Assembly (NCBI GenBank): GCA_946184695.1
Contig: CAMHGK010000003.1
Coordinates: 1-44,901 of the forward strand
Direction: 5' to 3'
DNA length: 44,901 bases
Source: an uncultured Bacteroidales bacterium
GTDB taxonomy: Bacteria; Bacteroidota; Bacteroidia; Bacteroidales; Paludibacteraceae
The notes below the pieces were generated by a model. That model saw nothing but the letters and a program-made list of their open reading frames with translations, was not told where the DNA came from and ran no database searches. Below are positions 19,060 through 28,710 of the stretch, in pieces; the first letter of the stretch is position 1, and every line of letters begins with the position of its first letter. The position numbers and the translations under genes were made by a program.

Positions 19060-21882
19060 TCAAAATCTTGCTATCAGGTTTCTATCGCCCCAACCATTAT
19101 CCACACGGCTTACCGGGAGCCAGAATTTGTTTTCTGCCACCCATGCAGCAGGGAATGCCGCTTTTTTGCGGCTATATGAGTGTTGCCACTCGTCGGCAGT
19201 AACCTCATACTCAGGATGTGGAGCATTGAGAAGGACGTTGTCTTTTGCGTCAGCCTTGCCATCGGCAACCTCTTGTATCTCTTGGCGAATAATAAGCAGA
19301 GCGTCGATAAAGCGGTCTAATTCGCTGAGCGACTCGGATTCAGTGGGTTCAACCATGAGTGTACCGTGCACGGGGAACGAGAGCGTGGGTGCGTGGTATC
19401 CAAAGTCCATCAGACGCTTGGCAATGTCGGTTTCGGTAATGCCTAAGGCATGGAACTGTCGGCAGTCGAGTATGAGCTCATGCCCTACTCTGCCATTGCT
19501 GCCGGTATAGACTATACCGTATGCATCTTTAAGTCTGGCAGCCATATAATTGGCACTGAGAATAGCCGCCTCGGTAGCCTGCCGGAGTCCGTCGGCTCCC
19601 ATCATGCGAATGTATCCGTATGAAATGAGTGCCATATTGGCATTTCCTTCGAGCGATGAGCTTACGCGGTTGAAGTCGTCGGTAGGCATATATTTGACAA
19701 GGTGCTTTGCAGCGCATACCGCACCTACGCCCGGACCGCCACCTCCATGAGGAGAAGCAAAACTCTTGTGCAGGTTGAGGTGGCAGATGTCAGCTCCGAT
19801 GAATGCGGGAGTTGTAAGCCCGATTTGCGCGTTCATATTGGCTCCGTCGAGATATACTTGTCCGCCGTTGTCGTGTATGATGTTGCACATCTGTCTGATA
19901 TTGGCCTCGAAAATGCCATGCGTTGATGGATATGTAATCATGCATCCTGCGAGCACATCCTTGTTGTCAGTGGCTTTTTGCAGCCAATCATTCAGGTCGG
20001 TGTTGCCATGCTCATCACAGCTGACGATGAGCGGAGTGAAGCCTGCTTGCACGCACGAAGCGGGGTTGGTTCCGTGTGCAGATGCGGGAATAAGCAACAC
20101 ATTGCGTTGCTGTTGTCCGTTTGCACGCAAGTACTCGCGAATAGTAACGAGTCCCGTGTATTCTCCGGCAGCACCGGAAGTAGGCTGAAGATTGCATGCC
20201 TCGAAACCGGTGATGACGCAGAGTTGTTCCTTGAGTTCATCGAGGATTTGTCGATAGCCTTCCACCTGATTGGCAGGCGCCATGGGGTGAACGGCAGCAA
20301 ACCCGCTATAAGTAATAGGTAACATAGCAGCCGCAGGGTTGAGTTTCATGGTGCACGAGCCAAGCGGAATCATGGAATGAGTGAGCGAGATGTCTTTTCT
20401 TTCAAGGCGCTTCAAGTAGCGCATCATCTCTGTCTCAGTATGATAGCGGCAGAACACATCAGCCTTCAGGTAGTCAGGTTCGCGGCATAGTTGCTCATCG
20501 ATAGACCAAAGGTCCTGAAAAGCCTCTTCGCTTTGTTCGTAAAGCGGCATGTTGCCGGTCAGTTCTGCGAAAAGTTCAATCAGAGTGTTCATATCATCGA
20601 GAGTGGTAGTCTCGTTGAAAGCGAGACCAACCCACCCCTGTTTGTCGTAATAGAGGTTGATATGTTTCTCTTCGGCAAGAGTTCTGAGTTCGTTTTGCGT
20701 CAGTCCATCGGGTAGTTCGATTTTGAGAGTATCGAAGAAATTGGCATTGTCTTGTCCATAGCCGTAAGCCTGCAGCATCTCGCTAAGATAGACTGCCTTA
20801 CCATGAATCCTTTGCGCTATTTCTCTTATTCCTTCGGCCCCATGGTACACTGCATAGAAACCCGCCATCATGGCGCATAGCGCTTCAGCAGTGCAGAGGT
20901 TAGACGTAGCCTTCTCGCGTTTGATATGTTGCTCGCGTGTTTGCAACGCCAAGCGGTATGCCGGTTTGCCGTGGCTATCTTTAGATAGTCCGATGATGCG
21001 CCCCGGCATGTCTCGCTTGAACTCATCGCGTGTGGACATATAGCCGGCGGTAGGACCACCAAAGCCCATAGGCAGACCAAATCTTTGAGCAGAACCGCAT
21101 ACAATGTCGGCTCCGAAATCTGCAGGAGCTTTCAGCAATGCCAGTGAGAGCAAATCGGCAATAACGGTGAGTTTGCCGCCAGCCTTATGAACCATATCAG
21201 CGAAATATGAATAGTCCTCTATTGAGCCATCTGCACGCGGCAACTGTACAACTGCTCCGAAGAAATCGGCAGAAGGAATGAAATCAGCATATCTGCCAAC
21301 GACAATCTCTATCCCCTGTCCTGCAGCACGGGTACGCAAGACGCTGAGAGTCTGTGGAAAGATATTCTCATCAACAAATACTTTGCATACACCTTGCTTT
21401 ACCTGCTCGCGCGAGCGTAGATTGCGCATCATCGTCACCGCCTCTGCCGCTGCCGTAGCCTCATCGAGAAGCGAGCAGTTGGCAAGCGGGAGACCTGTCA
21501 GGTCGCTTACAAGAGTTTGAAACACAAACAAAGCCTCTAAACGTCCTTGAGAGATCTCAGCCTGATAAGGTGTATAAGAGGTGTACCATACCGGGTTCTC
21601 AAGCACGCACCGTTGTATAACGGCAGGAGTGGCGGTGTCGTACCAGCCACGACCTATATACGACTTAAAGAGCTTATTGCGAGTACTCAGCTCATATATG
21701 CTTGACAGATGCTCGTGCTCTGACATCGCTGGCTCCAAGTCGAGGGGCTTCTTTAGACGAATGTCTTGAGGGAGAGTTTGAGATATAAGTTGCTCTATAT
21801 CGGAAACTCCGACAATTTGGAGCATTTTACTTTTATCGGCCTCAGATAGACCGACATGACGGGAGATGAGTTGGTTGGTCAT
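19060..21882 (-). CDS. gcvP: Glycine dehydrogenase (aminomethyl-transferring), P-protein
   Basis: 940 aa full length; PLP-lysine segment 'CHLNLHKSFASPHGGGGPGVGAV', 'HSMIPLGSCTMKLN', 'QPTSGAAGEYTGL'. Confidence 0.97.
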   Translation of the reverse strand: MTNQLISRHVGLSEADKSKMLQIVGVSDIEQLISQTLPQDIRLKKPLDLEPAMSEHEHLSSIYELSTRNKLFKSYIGRGWYDTATPAVIQRCVLENPVWYTSYTPYQAEISQGRLEALFVFQTLVSDLTGLPLANCSLLDEATAAAEAVTMMRNLRSREQVKQGVCKVFVDENIFPQTLSVLRTRAAGQGIEIVVGRYADFIPSADFFGAVVQLPRADGSIEDYSYFADMVHKAGGKLTVIADLLSLALLKAPADFGADIVCGSAQRFGLPMGFGGPTAGYMSTRDEFKRDMPGRIIGLSKDSHGKPAYRLALQTREQHIKREKATSNLCTAEALCAMMAGFYAVYHGAEGIREIAQRIHGKAVYLSEMLQAYGYGQDNANFFDTLKIELPDGLTQNELRTLAEEKHINLYYDKQGWVGLAFNETTTLDDMNTLIELFAELTGNMPLYEQSEEAFQDLWSIDEQLCREPDYLKADVFCRYHTETEMMRYLKRLERKDISLTHSMIPLGSCTMKLNPAAAMLPITYSGFAAVHPMAPANQVEGYRQILDELKEQLCVITGFEACNLQPTSGAAGEYTGLVTIREYLRANGQQQRNVLLIPASAHGTNPASCVQAGFTPLIVSCDEHGNTDLNDWLQKATDNKDVLAGCMITYPSTHGIFEANIRQMCNIIHDNGGQVYLDGANMNAQIGLTTPAFIGADICHLNLHKSFASPHGGGGPGVGAVCAAKHLVKYMPTDDFNRVSSSLEGNANMALISYGYIRMMGADGLRQATEAAILSANYMAARLKDAYGIVYTGSNGRVGHELILDCRQFHALGITETDIAKRLMDFGYHAPTLSFPVHGTLMVEPTESESLSELDRFIDALLIIRQEIQEVADGKADAKDNVLLNAPHPEYEVTADEWQHSYSRKKAAFPAAWVAENKFWLPVSRVDNGWGDRNLIARF

Positions 21883-22060
21883 GGTATGATGAATAAAATG
21901 TTGTCTTGTGATACGATATGCCGCATTGTGTGTAATAATGCCGCATGAAACGGCGCTACAAAATTACAATAAATTCCATACACTCACAAAAATTTTTCGT
22001 ATATAAATATTTTTCGTACTTTTGCAAACCGAACATACAATCTTCATAGGATATTTTTTT

Positions 22061-22714
22061 ATGTCAATTATAATATTTGACTTAGACGGTACACTTCTTA
22101 ATACCATCGCCGACTTGGGCGAAGCCTGCAACAATGCACTCCGTAAACATGGCTTTGCAGAGCATGAGGCTGAAGAATACCCCCACTTGGTAGGCAACGG
22201 TGTAAACAAACTCATTGAGCGTGCTTTGCCCGAGGGACACAAGGATATGAGTACGGTACTGCGGCTTCGCGAAACGTTTGTCGAGTACTATGATTTACAT
22301 AATTGTGACCAAACAAAACCTTACGATGGAATTCACGAATTACTCAATCGGCTTAAATCTGACGGATATAAACTTGCTGTAGCTTCAAACAAGTATCAAA
22401 GTGCAGCGCAAAAGATAGTGGAGCATTATTTCGGCACAGAGATGTTTGACGTGATTTTCGGTGAACGTGACAACTGTCCGAGAAAGCCTAATCCGCAGGT
22501 AGTTGAAGATATAAAACATAAGTTAGGCTTTACAACACAGACGCGACTGTACTATGTAGGTGATTCAGATGTAGATATGCAGACAGCTCATAATGCGGGT
22601 GCGCCTGCGATAGGTTGCACGTGGGGATTTTGCAGCCGTCAGCAACTTTTGGCAGCCAATCCTGACTTTCTTATCGACCACCCACAAGAGCTGATTCCAA
22701 TAATTACACATTGA
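22061..22714 (+). CDS. HAD-IA phosphatase, phosphoglycolate phosphatase-like
   Basis: ORF 22022..22714; likely start at MSIIIFDLDGTLLNT (22061); 'YVGDSDVDMQTAHNAGAPAIGCTWGF'. Confidence 0.9.
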   Translation: MSIIIFDLDGTLLNTIADLGEACNNALRKHGFAEHEAEEYPHLVGNGVNKLIERALPEGHKDMSTVLRLRETFVEYYDLHNCDQTKPYDGIHELLNRLKSDGYKLAVASNKYQSAAQKIVEHYFGTEMFDVIFGERDNCPRKPNPQVVEDIKHKLGFTTQTRLYYVGDSDVDMQTAHNAGAPAIGCTWGFCSRQQLLAANPDFLIDHPQELIPIITH

Positions 22715-22738
22715 CTTTTAATATCTTTACTATACTAA

Positions 22739-23209
22739 ATGGATATAATTGTTAAGACATTTGCTGAACTCACAACTTCAGATCTTTACGAGATATTCAA
22801 GGCTCGCTTTGCCGTGTTTGTCATGGAGCAGCGATGCTTCTATTTAGATATGGACGACATCGACTATGATGCCATTCATATCTTTTGCAAGGAAGGCAAT
22901 GAGGTGATAGCCTACGCGCGGCTTTTTCCTGACAGACTTGCCCCTGAATTCGAGGTACCCCGCAGCAAGGATGCCAATGCTTGGCATATAGGCAGATTGC
23001 TGACACGCAAGCGCGGGATAGGATTAGGCAGAACAATCATTGAAAAGGTGATTTCCACGGCTCATGAGCAAGGGGCGACACTATTGCGTATGGAGGCTCA
23101 AACGCATGCCATAGGACTGTACGAGAAATTCGGCTTCAAGGTCATATCTTGTCCGTTTGACGACGCCGGAATAGAACACGTGGAAATGGAAAAACGACTT
23201 TTCAATTGA
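22739..23209 (+). CDS. ElaA-like GNAT N-acetyltransferase
   Basis: 156 aa; 'TSDLYEIFKARFAVFVMEQRCFYLDMDDIDYDAIHIF', 'RKRGIGLGRTIIEKVI'. Confidence 0.88.
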   Translation: MDIIVKTFAELTTSDLYEIFKARFAVFVMEQRCFYLDMDDIDYDAIHIFCKEGNEVIAYARLFPDRLAPEFEVPRSKDANAWHIGRLLTRKRGIGLGRTIIEKVISTAHEQGATLLRMEAQTHAIGLYEKFGFKVISCPFDDAGIEHVEMEKRLFN

Positions 23210-23252
23210 TAATGTAAACAGTACTCTATACTATAATCTAAACTCAATTAAA

Positions 23253-24644
23253 ATGAAGAAAATCATCCATTCAGTACTTGCAATTATGTTGTTGGCAAGT
23301 TGTAATACAAAGCCTGCTCCGGCGGATACAGGTGGCAGTCATGAAGAAGAAAACGGTTCGGTGGTCTATATGACACAGGATATTTCTCCGGAATCTTTGG
23401 TTCGCATATATCTTGCCCTCGGCAAGCCAGCAGAAGGCAGAGTGGCAGTTAAAATCTCGACAGGTGAGGCAGGTGGGCACAACTATCTCAAGCCTGAACT
23501 GATAAAACTGTTGGTAGATACGGTGAAAGGTACCATAGTCGAGTGCAACACCGCCTACCCCGGGCGCCGAAACACGACAAAAGAACACTGGCAGACCATT
23601 CGCGAACATGGATTCTTAGATATAGCAAAGGTTGACTTGATGGATGAGGAAGGCGATTTCACCATTCCAGTAGAAGATACGACATGGATACATTATGATC
23701 GAGTAGGTACTCACATGAAGAACTACGATTTCATGATTAACCTTGCACATTTCAAAGGTCATGCAATGGGCGGCTTTGGCGGCGTACTGAAAAATCAGTC
23801 GATAGGTGTGGCTTCGGCTAATGGCAAGGCATATATCCATTCGGCAGGTAAGACCGAAGATACAAAGAAATGCTGGCTTCATACCGGCAATCAGGACGGC
23901 TTTCTTGAGTCGATGGCAGCCGCGGCACAAGCAGTGCACAACTACTTTGGCAGAGGAGAGCGGATCTTGTATATCAATGTCGTCAACAACCTGTCGGTTG
24001 ATTGTGATTGCGATTCCCACCCTGCTGACCCCGAGATGAGCGACATAGGTATATTGGCTTCGCTTGACCCCGTTGCCCTCGACCAAGCATGCGTTGACCT
24101 TGTGTTCAACTATCCCTCAACCGAAGGAGACGATGCCGCTGCACTCATAGAACGTATCAATTCGCGTCATGGCATACACACCATTGAACATGCTGCCAAA
24201 ATCGGCTTGGGCAAACGCGAATACCGCCTCGTAAGCATTGACGGCCCGGATATGCTTGCCAATCTAAATGCACAAGGGCTGAGCTTGCTTGTACGTAATC
24301 ATGGTATTACTACCGAGCATACTCAGCGCGGAGTGAAAGACCTGATAAACCTGCTTGACCAGCAGCCTGCCCGACTCAAGGGGGCCACTGTTGCAGATAA
24401 GATGATAGGCAAAGCAGCTGCTGCGCTGATGATAGAAGGTGGCGTTAAGCGAGTATATACCAACCTGATATGCACACCCGCCCGCGAGCTGTTCGAGAAG
24501 GCAGGCATACCTGTCGAAGCTACTCAGGAAGTGCCGATGATACTTAATCGCGACCGCACAGGACAATGTCCGATGGATAGCAAGTTGGTTGATACCGATG
24601 ATGTTAGCGAGTGTGTGAGAATACTTCGAGAGGCTGTGAAATAG
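23253..24644 (+). CDS. DUF362 domain-containing lipoprotein
   Basis: 463 aa; SPII signal MKKIIHSVLAIMLLASC; 'VKISTGEAGGHNYLKPELIKLLVDTVKGTIVECNTAYPGRR', 'MINLAHFKGHAMGGFGGVLKNQSIG'. Confidence 0.88.
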   Translation: MKKIIHSVLAIMLLASCNTKPAPADTGGSHEEENGSVVYMTQDISPESLVRIYLALGKPAEGRVAVKISTGEAGGHNYLKPELIKLLVDTVKGTIVECNTAYPGRRNTTKEHWQTIREHGFLDIAKVDLMDEEGDFTIPVEDTTWIHYDRVGTHMKNYDFMINLAHFKGHAMGGFGGVLKNQSIGVASANGKAYIHSAGKTEDTKKCWLHTGNQDGFLESMAAAAQAVHNYFGRGERILYINVVNNLSVDCDCDSHPADPEMSDIGILASLDPVALDQACVDLVFNYPSTEGDDAAALIERINSRHGIHTIEHAAKIGLGKREYRLVSIDGPDMLANLNAQGLSLLVRNHGITTEHTQRGVKDLINLLDQQPARLKGATVADKMIGKAAAALMIEGGVKRVYTNLICTPARELFEKAGIPVEATQEVPMILNRDRTGQCPMDSKLVDTDDVSECVRILREAVK

Positions 24645-24655
24645 AGCCATAATAA

Positions 24656-24757
24656 AAGATGGGCGTATGGCATACGCCCACAATAGAAGAAAACATCGGT
24701 GAGGGGAAGATGGGCGTATGGCATACGCCCACAATAGAAGAAAACATCGGCGAGGGG
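24656..24757. repeat. 51-bp tandem duplication, each unit carrying a GGGCGTATG-G-CATACGCCC palindrome
   Basis: Copies 24656-24706 and 24707-24757 differ at a single base (ggTgagggg/ggCgagggg). Confidence 0.95.
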
Positions 24758-24815
24758 AAAGTGGAAAGGGAAAGGAGAACGGGTGATTGAGGGTGATGGA
24801 GGCTGATAGGTTAAG

Positions 24816-24848
24816 AAAAAAGCACTTACGGTGGTAGGTGCTTTTTTT
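24816..24848. terminator. Bidirectional terminator-like hairpin
   Basis: AAAAAGCACTTA-cggtgg-TAGGTGCTTTTTTT between convergent genes. Confidence 0.7.
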
Positions 24849-24866
24849 GCGAGTGGCTATGCATTA

Positions 24867-24938
24867 CTTTTTTGCGGATTATCTTTTTGCGGATTATCTT
24901 TTCGGATTATTTTTGCGGATTATCTTTTTGCGGATTAT
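24867..24938. repeat. About 15-bp tandem repeat x5 (CTTTTTGCGGATTAT)
   Basis: Five adjacent copies of 13-16 bp; the last contains the stop codon (TTA at 24935-24937) of the minus-strand lipoprotein gene. Confidence 0.95.
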
Positions 24939-26803
24939 CTTTTTTGTGTGTTGACAGCTTTACGAATTTCTGAAGGTTTCTGCTTGTCAATAGGCAACTT
25001 ATATAAGTCCCATGTTTCTTCAAACTCCCAATTTGCCCGTAATGTAAGCTTTTGCGGGAAGTAGAACACAGGCTCCGGCTGACGCCGCATTCTCCAATCA
25101 CCGGTAGTCCATTTGCCGTCGTTATTGACATCAATGAAGGCTCGCAGATAGTATGACGTAGGTTTGAGATACTCGAATCTGGTTCCATCAGGCAGAGCCG
25201 GCAACTCCCGCACCACAGCATCCTTATCAGAGAGAATCTGAATGACTACATTCTCATAGTATGGCTCAAGCTTCACTATGAGCGTAGAGTATTGGTCAAG
25301 CGAAAGAGTCTGAAAACTGATAGATAGCTTGTCGTTGGTTTTGCCGTATAAGTTAACGATAGCACCGCTATCAACTTCAAGCAGATACTTGGTCTCAGGC
25401 AACCACTGCTGACCAACATTCAAAAACATACCCGCACTGTCGGCCTCAATCTGCAATGGTATAGCAAGCTTCGTAGTATCGTTAATCTGATACAGATGCA
25501 TACTGTCAGAACTATAGCGACTGATTGGCAACGCAAATCTCAGAGTCAGCGGTCGATAGATGTCAAACTTCTTAGAACCGTTATTAGTGATTTGCATTTT
25601 TTGCTCTTCATCGCTACGTGCGTTTTTCTGATTAGCAGCTTGTCGCGGTGCACGATATACCACGCGCATGGTGTCGGTTTGGGGTTTAAGCTGATAGACG
25701 CTGTCGGATTTGAGATAGTCGATTTTTACGAGCAACGAGTCCATCGTAATGACTGCCGAATCGGTCAACCAATAGTTGATGGTATCGAACGTAGCATTAG
25801 GCTGACAAAAGGCATCTTTAAGCCAATCTCCGTTGATCGACTCGACATTGGGCATAGAGTCTTGCGGAGCATTGAAATAGATAGAGAACAGATGTCGCTC
25901 AGACCGCAGAACACGAGTGATATACTGGCGCACCTTGTTTTCTTTGAAGTAAATGAGTACCAAACTATCAGGCTTATAGTAAGTCTTTTGCTTAGTCAAG
26001 ATGGTGTCAATATAGGTAAGAGTGTCGTACAAGATTTCACCATCGGATATTCTCTGTGCGATGGTATCATGCCAAATGGTATCTGAAGTGACTTCGTTAA
26101 CCATAGTGGGACGAATGATAGAATCATACATGGCAAGTGCTTCACCCGGCTGATACTGATAGTCTTTGCTGACATCGTTGAGTGCATAAATTCGATAATT
26201 GCTCTCGCGTACATTCTTAATCAGAAAATTACCATTGGCATCTGTCTTGGCTATACGCACAAAAGGGTTCGAATCAAATGCTGAATCATTCAGGTTGCTA
26301 TGAATACCTACCATGACCGTTCCTACGGGATTGAGGTCTTCGGCATTAAGCAATATGCCGCCTATTTGCATGGAGTCGATCTGAGGACCGGTAGAGAATG
26401 AGAAAGTGTAACCCTTGATTGGGTTCTTCTCATTGTTGTCGCAGATGGCTGAACCGAAATCTATGGTATAGGTGGTTGAGTCAAGCAAGTCCTGCTCGAA
26501 CTTAACAATCAGCCTTTTGCCTATAGCTCTGACCTCGGGCGGACGCTGCTGAGGAGGCGAAACAAGTACGTTGTCAGTAACCTTGTCTAACTGTATGTAT
26601 TCGTCGAAGAATACCTCAAATATCTTACCGGTATAGTTGACCGAGCCGTTCTCCGGCATCTCCTTAACAATCACAGGCGGTTTTTCGTCTTTAGGCCCTC
26701 CTTGCGGACCTACTCCGCGATTAGCACATGCACATATAGCCGCAAGCACAATAACTAATAGAAGCCGTGATGCTATATTTATCCGAAACTTATTTGTCAT
26801 CAA
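24935..26803 (-). CDS. Ig-like (Big_5) domain lipoprotein of the GPQGGPKD type
   Basis: 622 aa; lipobox CACANRGVGPQGGPKDEKPPVIVKEMPENGSVNYTGKIFEVFFDEYIQLDK; 'AFIDVNNDGKWTTGDW'. Confidence 0.85.
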   Translation of the reverse strand: MMTNKFRINIASRLLLVIVLAAICACANRGVGPQGGPKDEKPPVIVKEMPENGSVNYTGKIFEVFFDEYIQLDKVTDNVLVSPPQQRPPEVRAIGKRLIVKFEQDLLDSTTYTIDFGSAICDNNEKNPIKGYTFSFSTGPQIDSMQIGGILLNAEDLNPVGTVMVGIHSNLNDSAFDSNPFVRIAKTDANGNFLIKNVRESNYRIYALNDVSKDYQYQPGEALAMYDSIIRPTMVNEVTSDTIWHDTIAQRISDGEILYDTLTYIDTILTKQKTYYKPDSLVLIYFKENKVRQYITRVLRSERHLFSIYFNAPQDSMPNVESINGDWLKDAFCQPNATFDTINYWLTDSAVITMDSLLVKIDYLKSDSVYQLKPQTDTMRVVYRAPRQAANQKNARSDEEQKMQITNNGSKKFDIYRPLTLRFALPISRYSSDSMHLYQINDTTKLAIPLQIEADSAGMFLNVGQQWLPETKYLLEVDSGAIVNLYGKTNDKLSISFQTLSLDQYSTLIVKLEPYYENVVIQILSDKDAVVRELPALPDGTRFEYLKPTSYYLRAFIDVNNDGKWTTGDWRMRRQPEPVFYFPQKLTLRANWEFEETWDLYKLPIDKQKPSEIRKAVNTQKR

Positions 26804-28031
26804 AAACAGATTTAGTGAATATATTGTACCCTACCTCGCAATCGAAACAACGATTTGCAACGCAATAGTTTTGAGTAAGATGAATAAAAACCTGTGAATC
26901 AGCGGCATTATTGATACTCATACCGAGGTCAATCCAATCGCTGATGATATGGTTGTTTTCGGCGGGCAAGTCCTGAAGTATCCGACATGACTGAAGCACA
27001 TAGCTATCATCATCTATGTGTTTTCCGTAGGCATACATATATGGTACTACAGAGTTGATAATTAGCAAATCAACTGAACTTTTACCGAGTTGCTGCCCTA
27101 CTCTGCCATCTCCGAGTTTCAATGAAAAGGCTTTGCGGATTTGTTTGAGATCGCAGGTAGTAACAAAGGTGGAGAATAGAGCTTCAGTCTGGTAAATGAG
27201 TTGTGCAAATTGTCGGACCCTGAGATGCGGGAAATTCTGAGGTCTCATTCTAAGGCGCTTCCATAATGAGTCATCTATTGGAACCAATGAGAACTTCTTG
27301 CGTAAGAAGTCGTATTCGGTAGTCAGGCGGTTTTGGTATTGTTGGTCTTCGACATATTTAAGAAGTCCTGCCTGACCTAAAAGCAGTGCTTCCAACTGGA
27401 ATAGCGAGTTGCGATGCTTACGTAAAACTGCAATAGGCGTTTGCTTGGCAAGCATCTCAAATGGGAGACCGTTGGTATGAAAACCAAAATTATGAGCGAG
27501 GGTAATATAGAAACTGTCTTCCCAACTATTGTGCGTCAGCGCAAGCAAGGTTCTAATGTCGTTAGTCTTGCGCTCCATTCTGTCGGCAAATAACACATCG
27601 CGCCAATGCTCTGATAGCAGCGACGGATTGTTGCGTAATGAAGTATTGCACATCTCCTGTTTTTCAGTCAGGAATCTGCGAAGATGAATTTCTTTGTCAG
27701 CAAAGCGCAATTCGCACTGCACAATAGCCTCGCCACGACTGTTATATATCAGTTTGTCGGCTTTGCAAACAACGTGGAGAATAGTGTTGTCGTATGATTT
27801 GTCGGTATGGTGATGATGGCGAAACCAATCAGAAGAGCGTATGTGCATTTCAACATTTCCCGTCCACAGCATATCACCAATTTTTATTGTTGCTCCGAAA
27901 AAGTCGGGGCCTGAGTCGGTGTTGTATTTTCCTATGTTTATAACTTCGATAGACCTTCCATCCGTAGTTTGCTGCGTAAATGGAAGAAACAGGCGCCGCA
28001 TCCAAATATAATGTAAGAGCAGTTCGGGCAT
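26790..28031 (-). CDS. DUF2851 family protein
   Basis: ORF 26790..28127, likely start at MPELLLHYIWMRRLF (28031), removing the artefactual overlap with the deacetylase; 'IEVINIGKYNTDSGPDFFGATIKIGDMLWTGNVEMHIRSSDW'. Confidence 0.88.
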   Translation of the reverse strand: MPELLLHYIWMRRLFLPFTQQTTDGRSIEVINIGKYNTDSGPDFFGATIKIGDMLWTGNVEMHIRSSDWFRHHHHTDKSYDNTILHVVCKADKLIYNSRGEAIVQCELRFADKEIHLRRFLTEKQEMCNTSLRNNPSLLSEHWRDVLFADRMERKTNDIRTLLALTHNSWEDSFYITLAHNFGFHTNGLPFEMLAKQTPIAVLRKHRNSLFQLEALLLGQAGLLKYVEDQQYQNRLTTEYDFLRKKFSLVPIDDSLWKRLRMRPQNFPHLRVRQFAQLIYQTEALFSTFVTTCDLKQIRKAFSLKLGDGRVGQQLGKSSVDLLIINSVVPYMYAYGKHIDDDSYVLQSCRILQDLPAENNHIISDWIDLGMSINNAADSQVFIHLTQNYCVANRCFDCEVGYNIFTKSVFDDK

Positions 28032-28056
28032 GAGAGGAACTATTTGTTGTGGAGCA

Positions 28057-28683
28057 CTATAGTTTATCGAATGAATATCCCTCAGACATGAGCCATTTAA
28101 TACACTCAGGGAGGGCTGAAATAACATTTTTCTCTGACTTTACTGAGTCGTGGAAGTTGATGACAGAACCGTTGCGTGTATATCGGCGAACTATGTCAAG
28201 AATCTTCTGTGGGGTATATCGTGGATTATAGTCATGGGTGAGCACATCCCATAAGACAATCTTATGTGTAGCAGCTATCTGATGTTTCTGTGAAAGACTC
28301 ATTCTGCCGTAAGGCGGACGGAAAAGTCGCGGCGAAACTCCATAATTGCTCATAAGTTCATCGGTGCTCCTGACATCATCAATATATGCCTTGGCGGGCG
28401 TTTGCCATCCCGGAAGATGATGGTAGGTATGATTTCCTACGCTATGACCCTCGCTCAGTATTAGTTCAAAAATATCAGGATGCTTTCGGATGTTGTCGCC
28501 GACACAAAAGAAGGTAGCCTTAACGTCGTATCGCCTGAGTATTGCCAATATCTCTGTTGTCACTCCTTCGATGGGTCCGTCGTCGAAAGTGAGATATACT
28601 ATTTTGCGAGTGCTATCCTTGCGCCACAAGACATTAGGATAACACCGCTGGAGCCACGTAGGGAATTGGTATAGAATACGCAT
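28057..28683 (-). CDS. Polysaccharide deacetylase (NodB/CE4 family)
   Basis: 208 aa; 'VYLTFDDGPIEGVTTEIL', 'HSVGNHTYHH', 'FRPPYGRMS'. Confidence 0.95.
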   Translation of the reverse strand: MRILYQFPTWLQRCYPNVLWRKDSTRKIVYLTFDDGPIEGVTTEILAILRRYDVKATFFCVGDNIRKHPDIFELILSEGHSVGNHTYHHLPGWQTPAKAYIDDVRSTDELMSNYGVSPRLFRPPYGRMSLSQKHQIAATHKIVLWDVLTHDYNPRYTPQKILDIVRRYTRNGSVINFHDSVKSEKNVISALPECIKWLMSEGYSFDKL

Positions 28684-28710
28684 TAAGACAAGCTGTGAAT
28701 TGTGTTTGAT

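Noticed and set aside
19060-21882. Unusual PLP motif NLHKSFASPHGGGGPG in GcvP
   Set aside because: Within normal variation of the family; the lysine and glycine loop are intact.
24656-24938. Possible CRISPR array
   Set aside because: Units are contiguous tandem repeats with no spacers and no cas genes nearby.
28032-28127. Apparent 71-bp overlap of the DUF2851 and deacetylase genes
   Set aside because: Disappears when the DUF2851 start is placed at MPELLLHYIW (28031).
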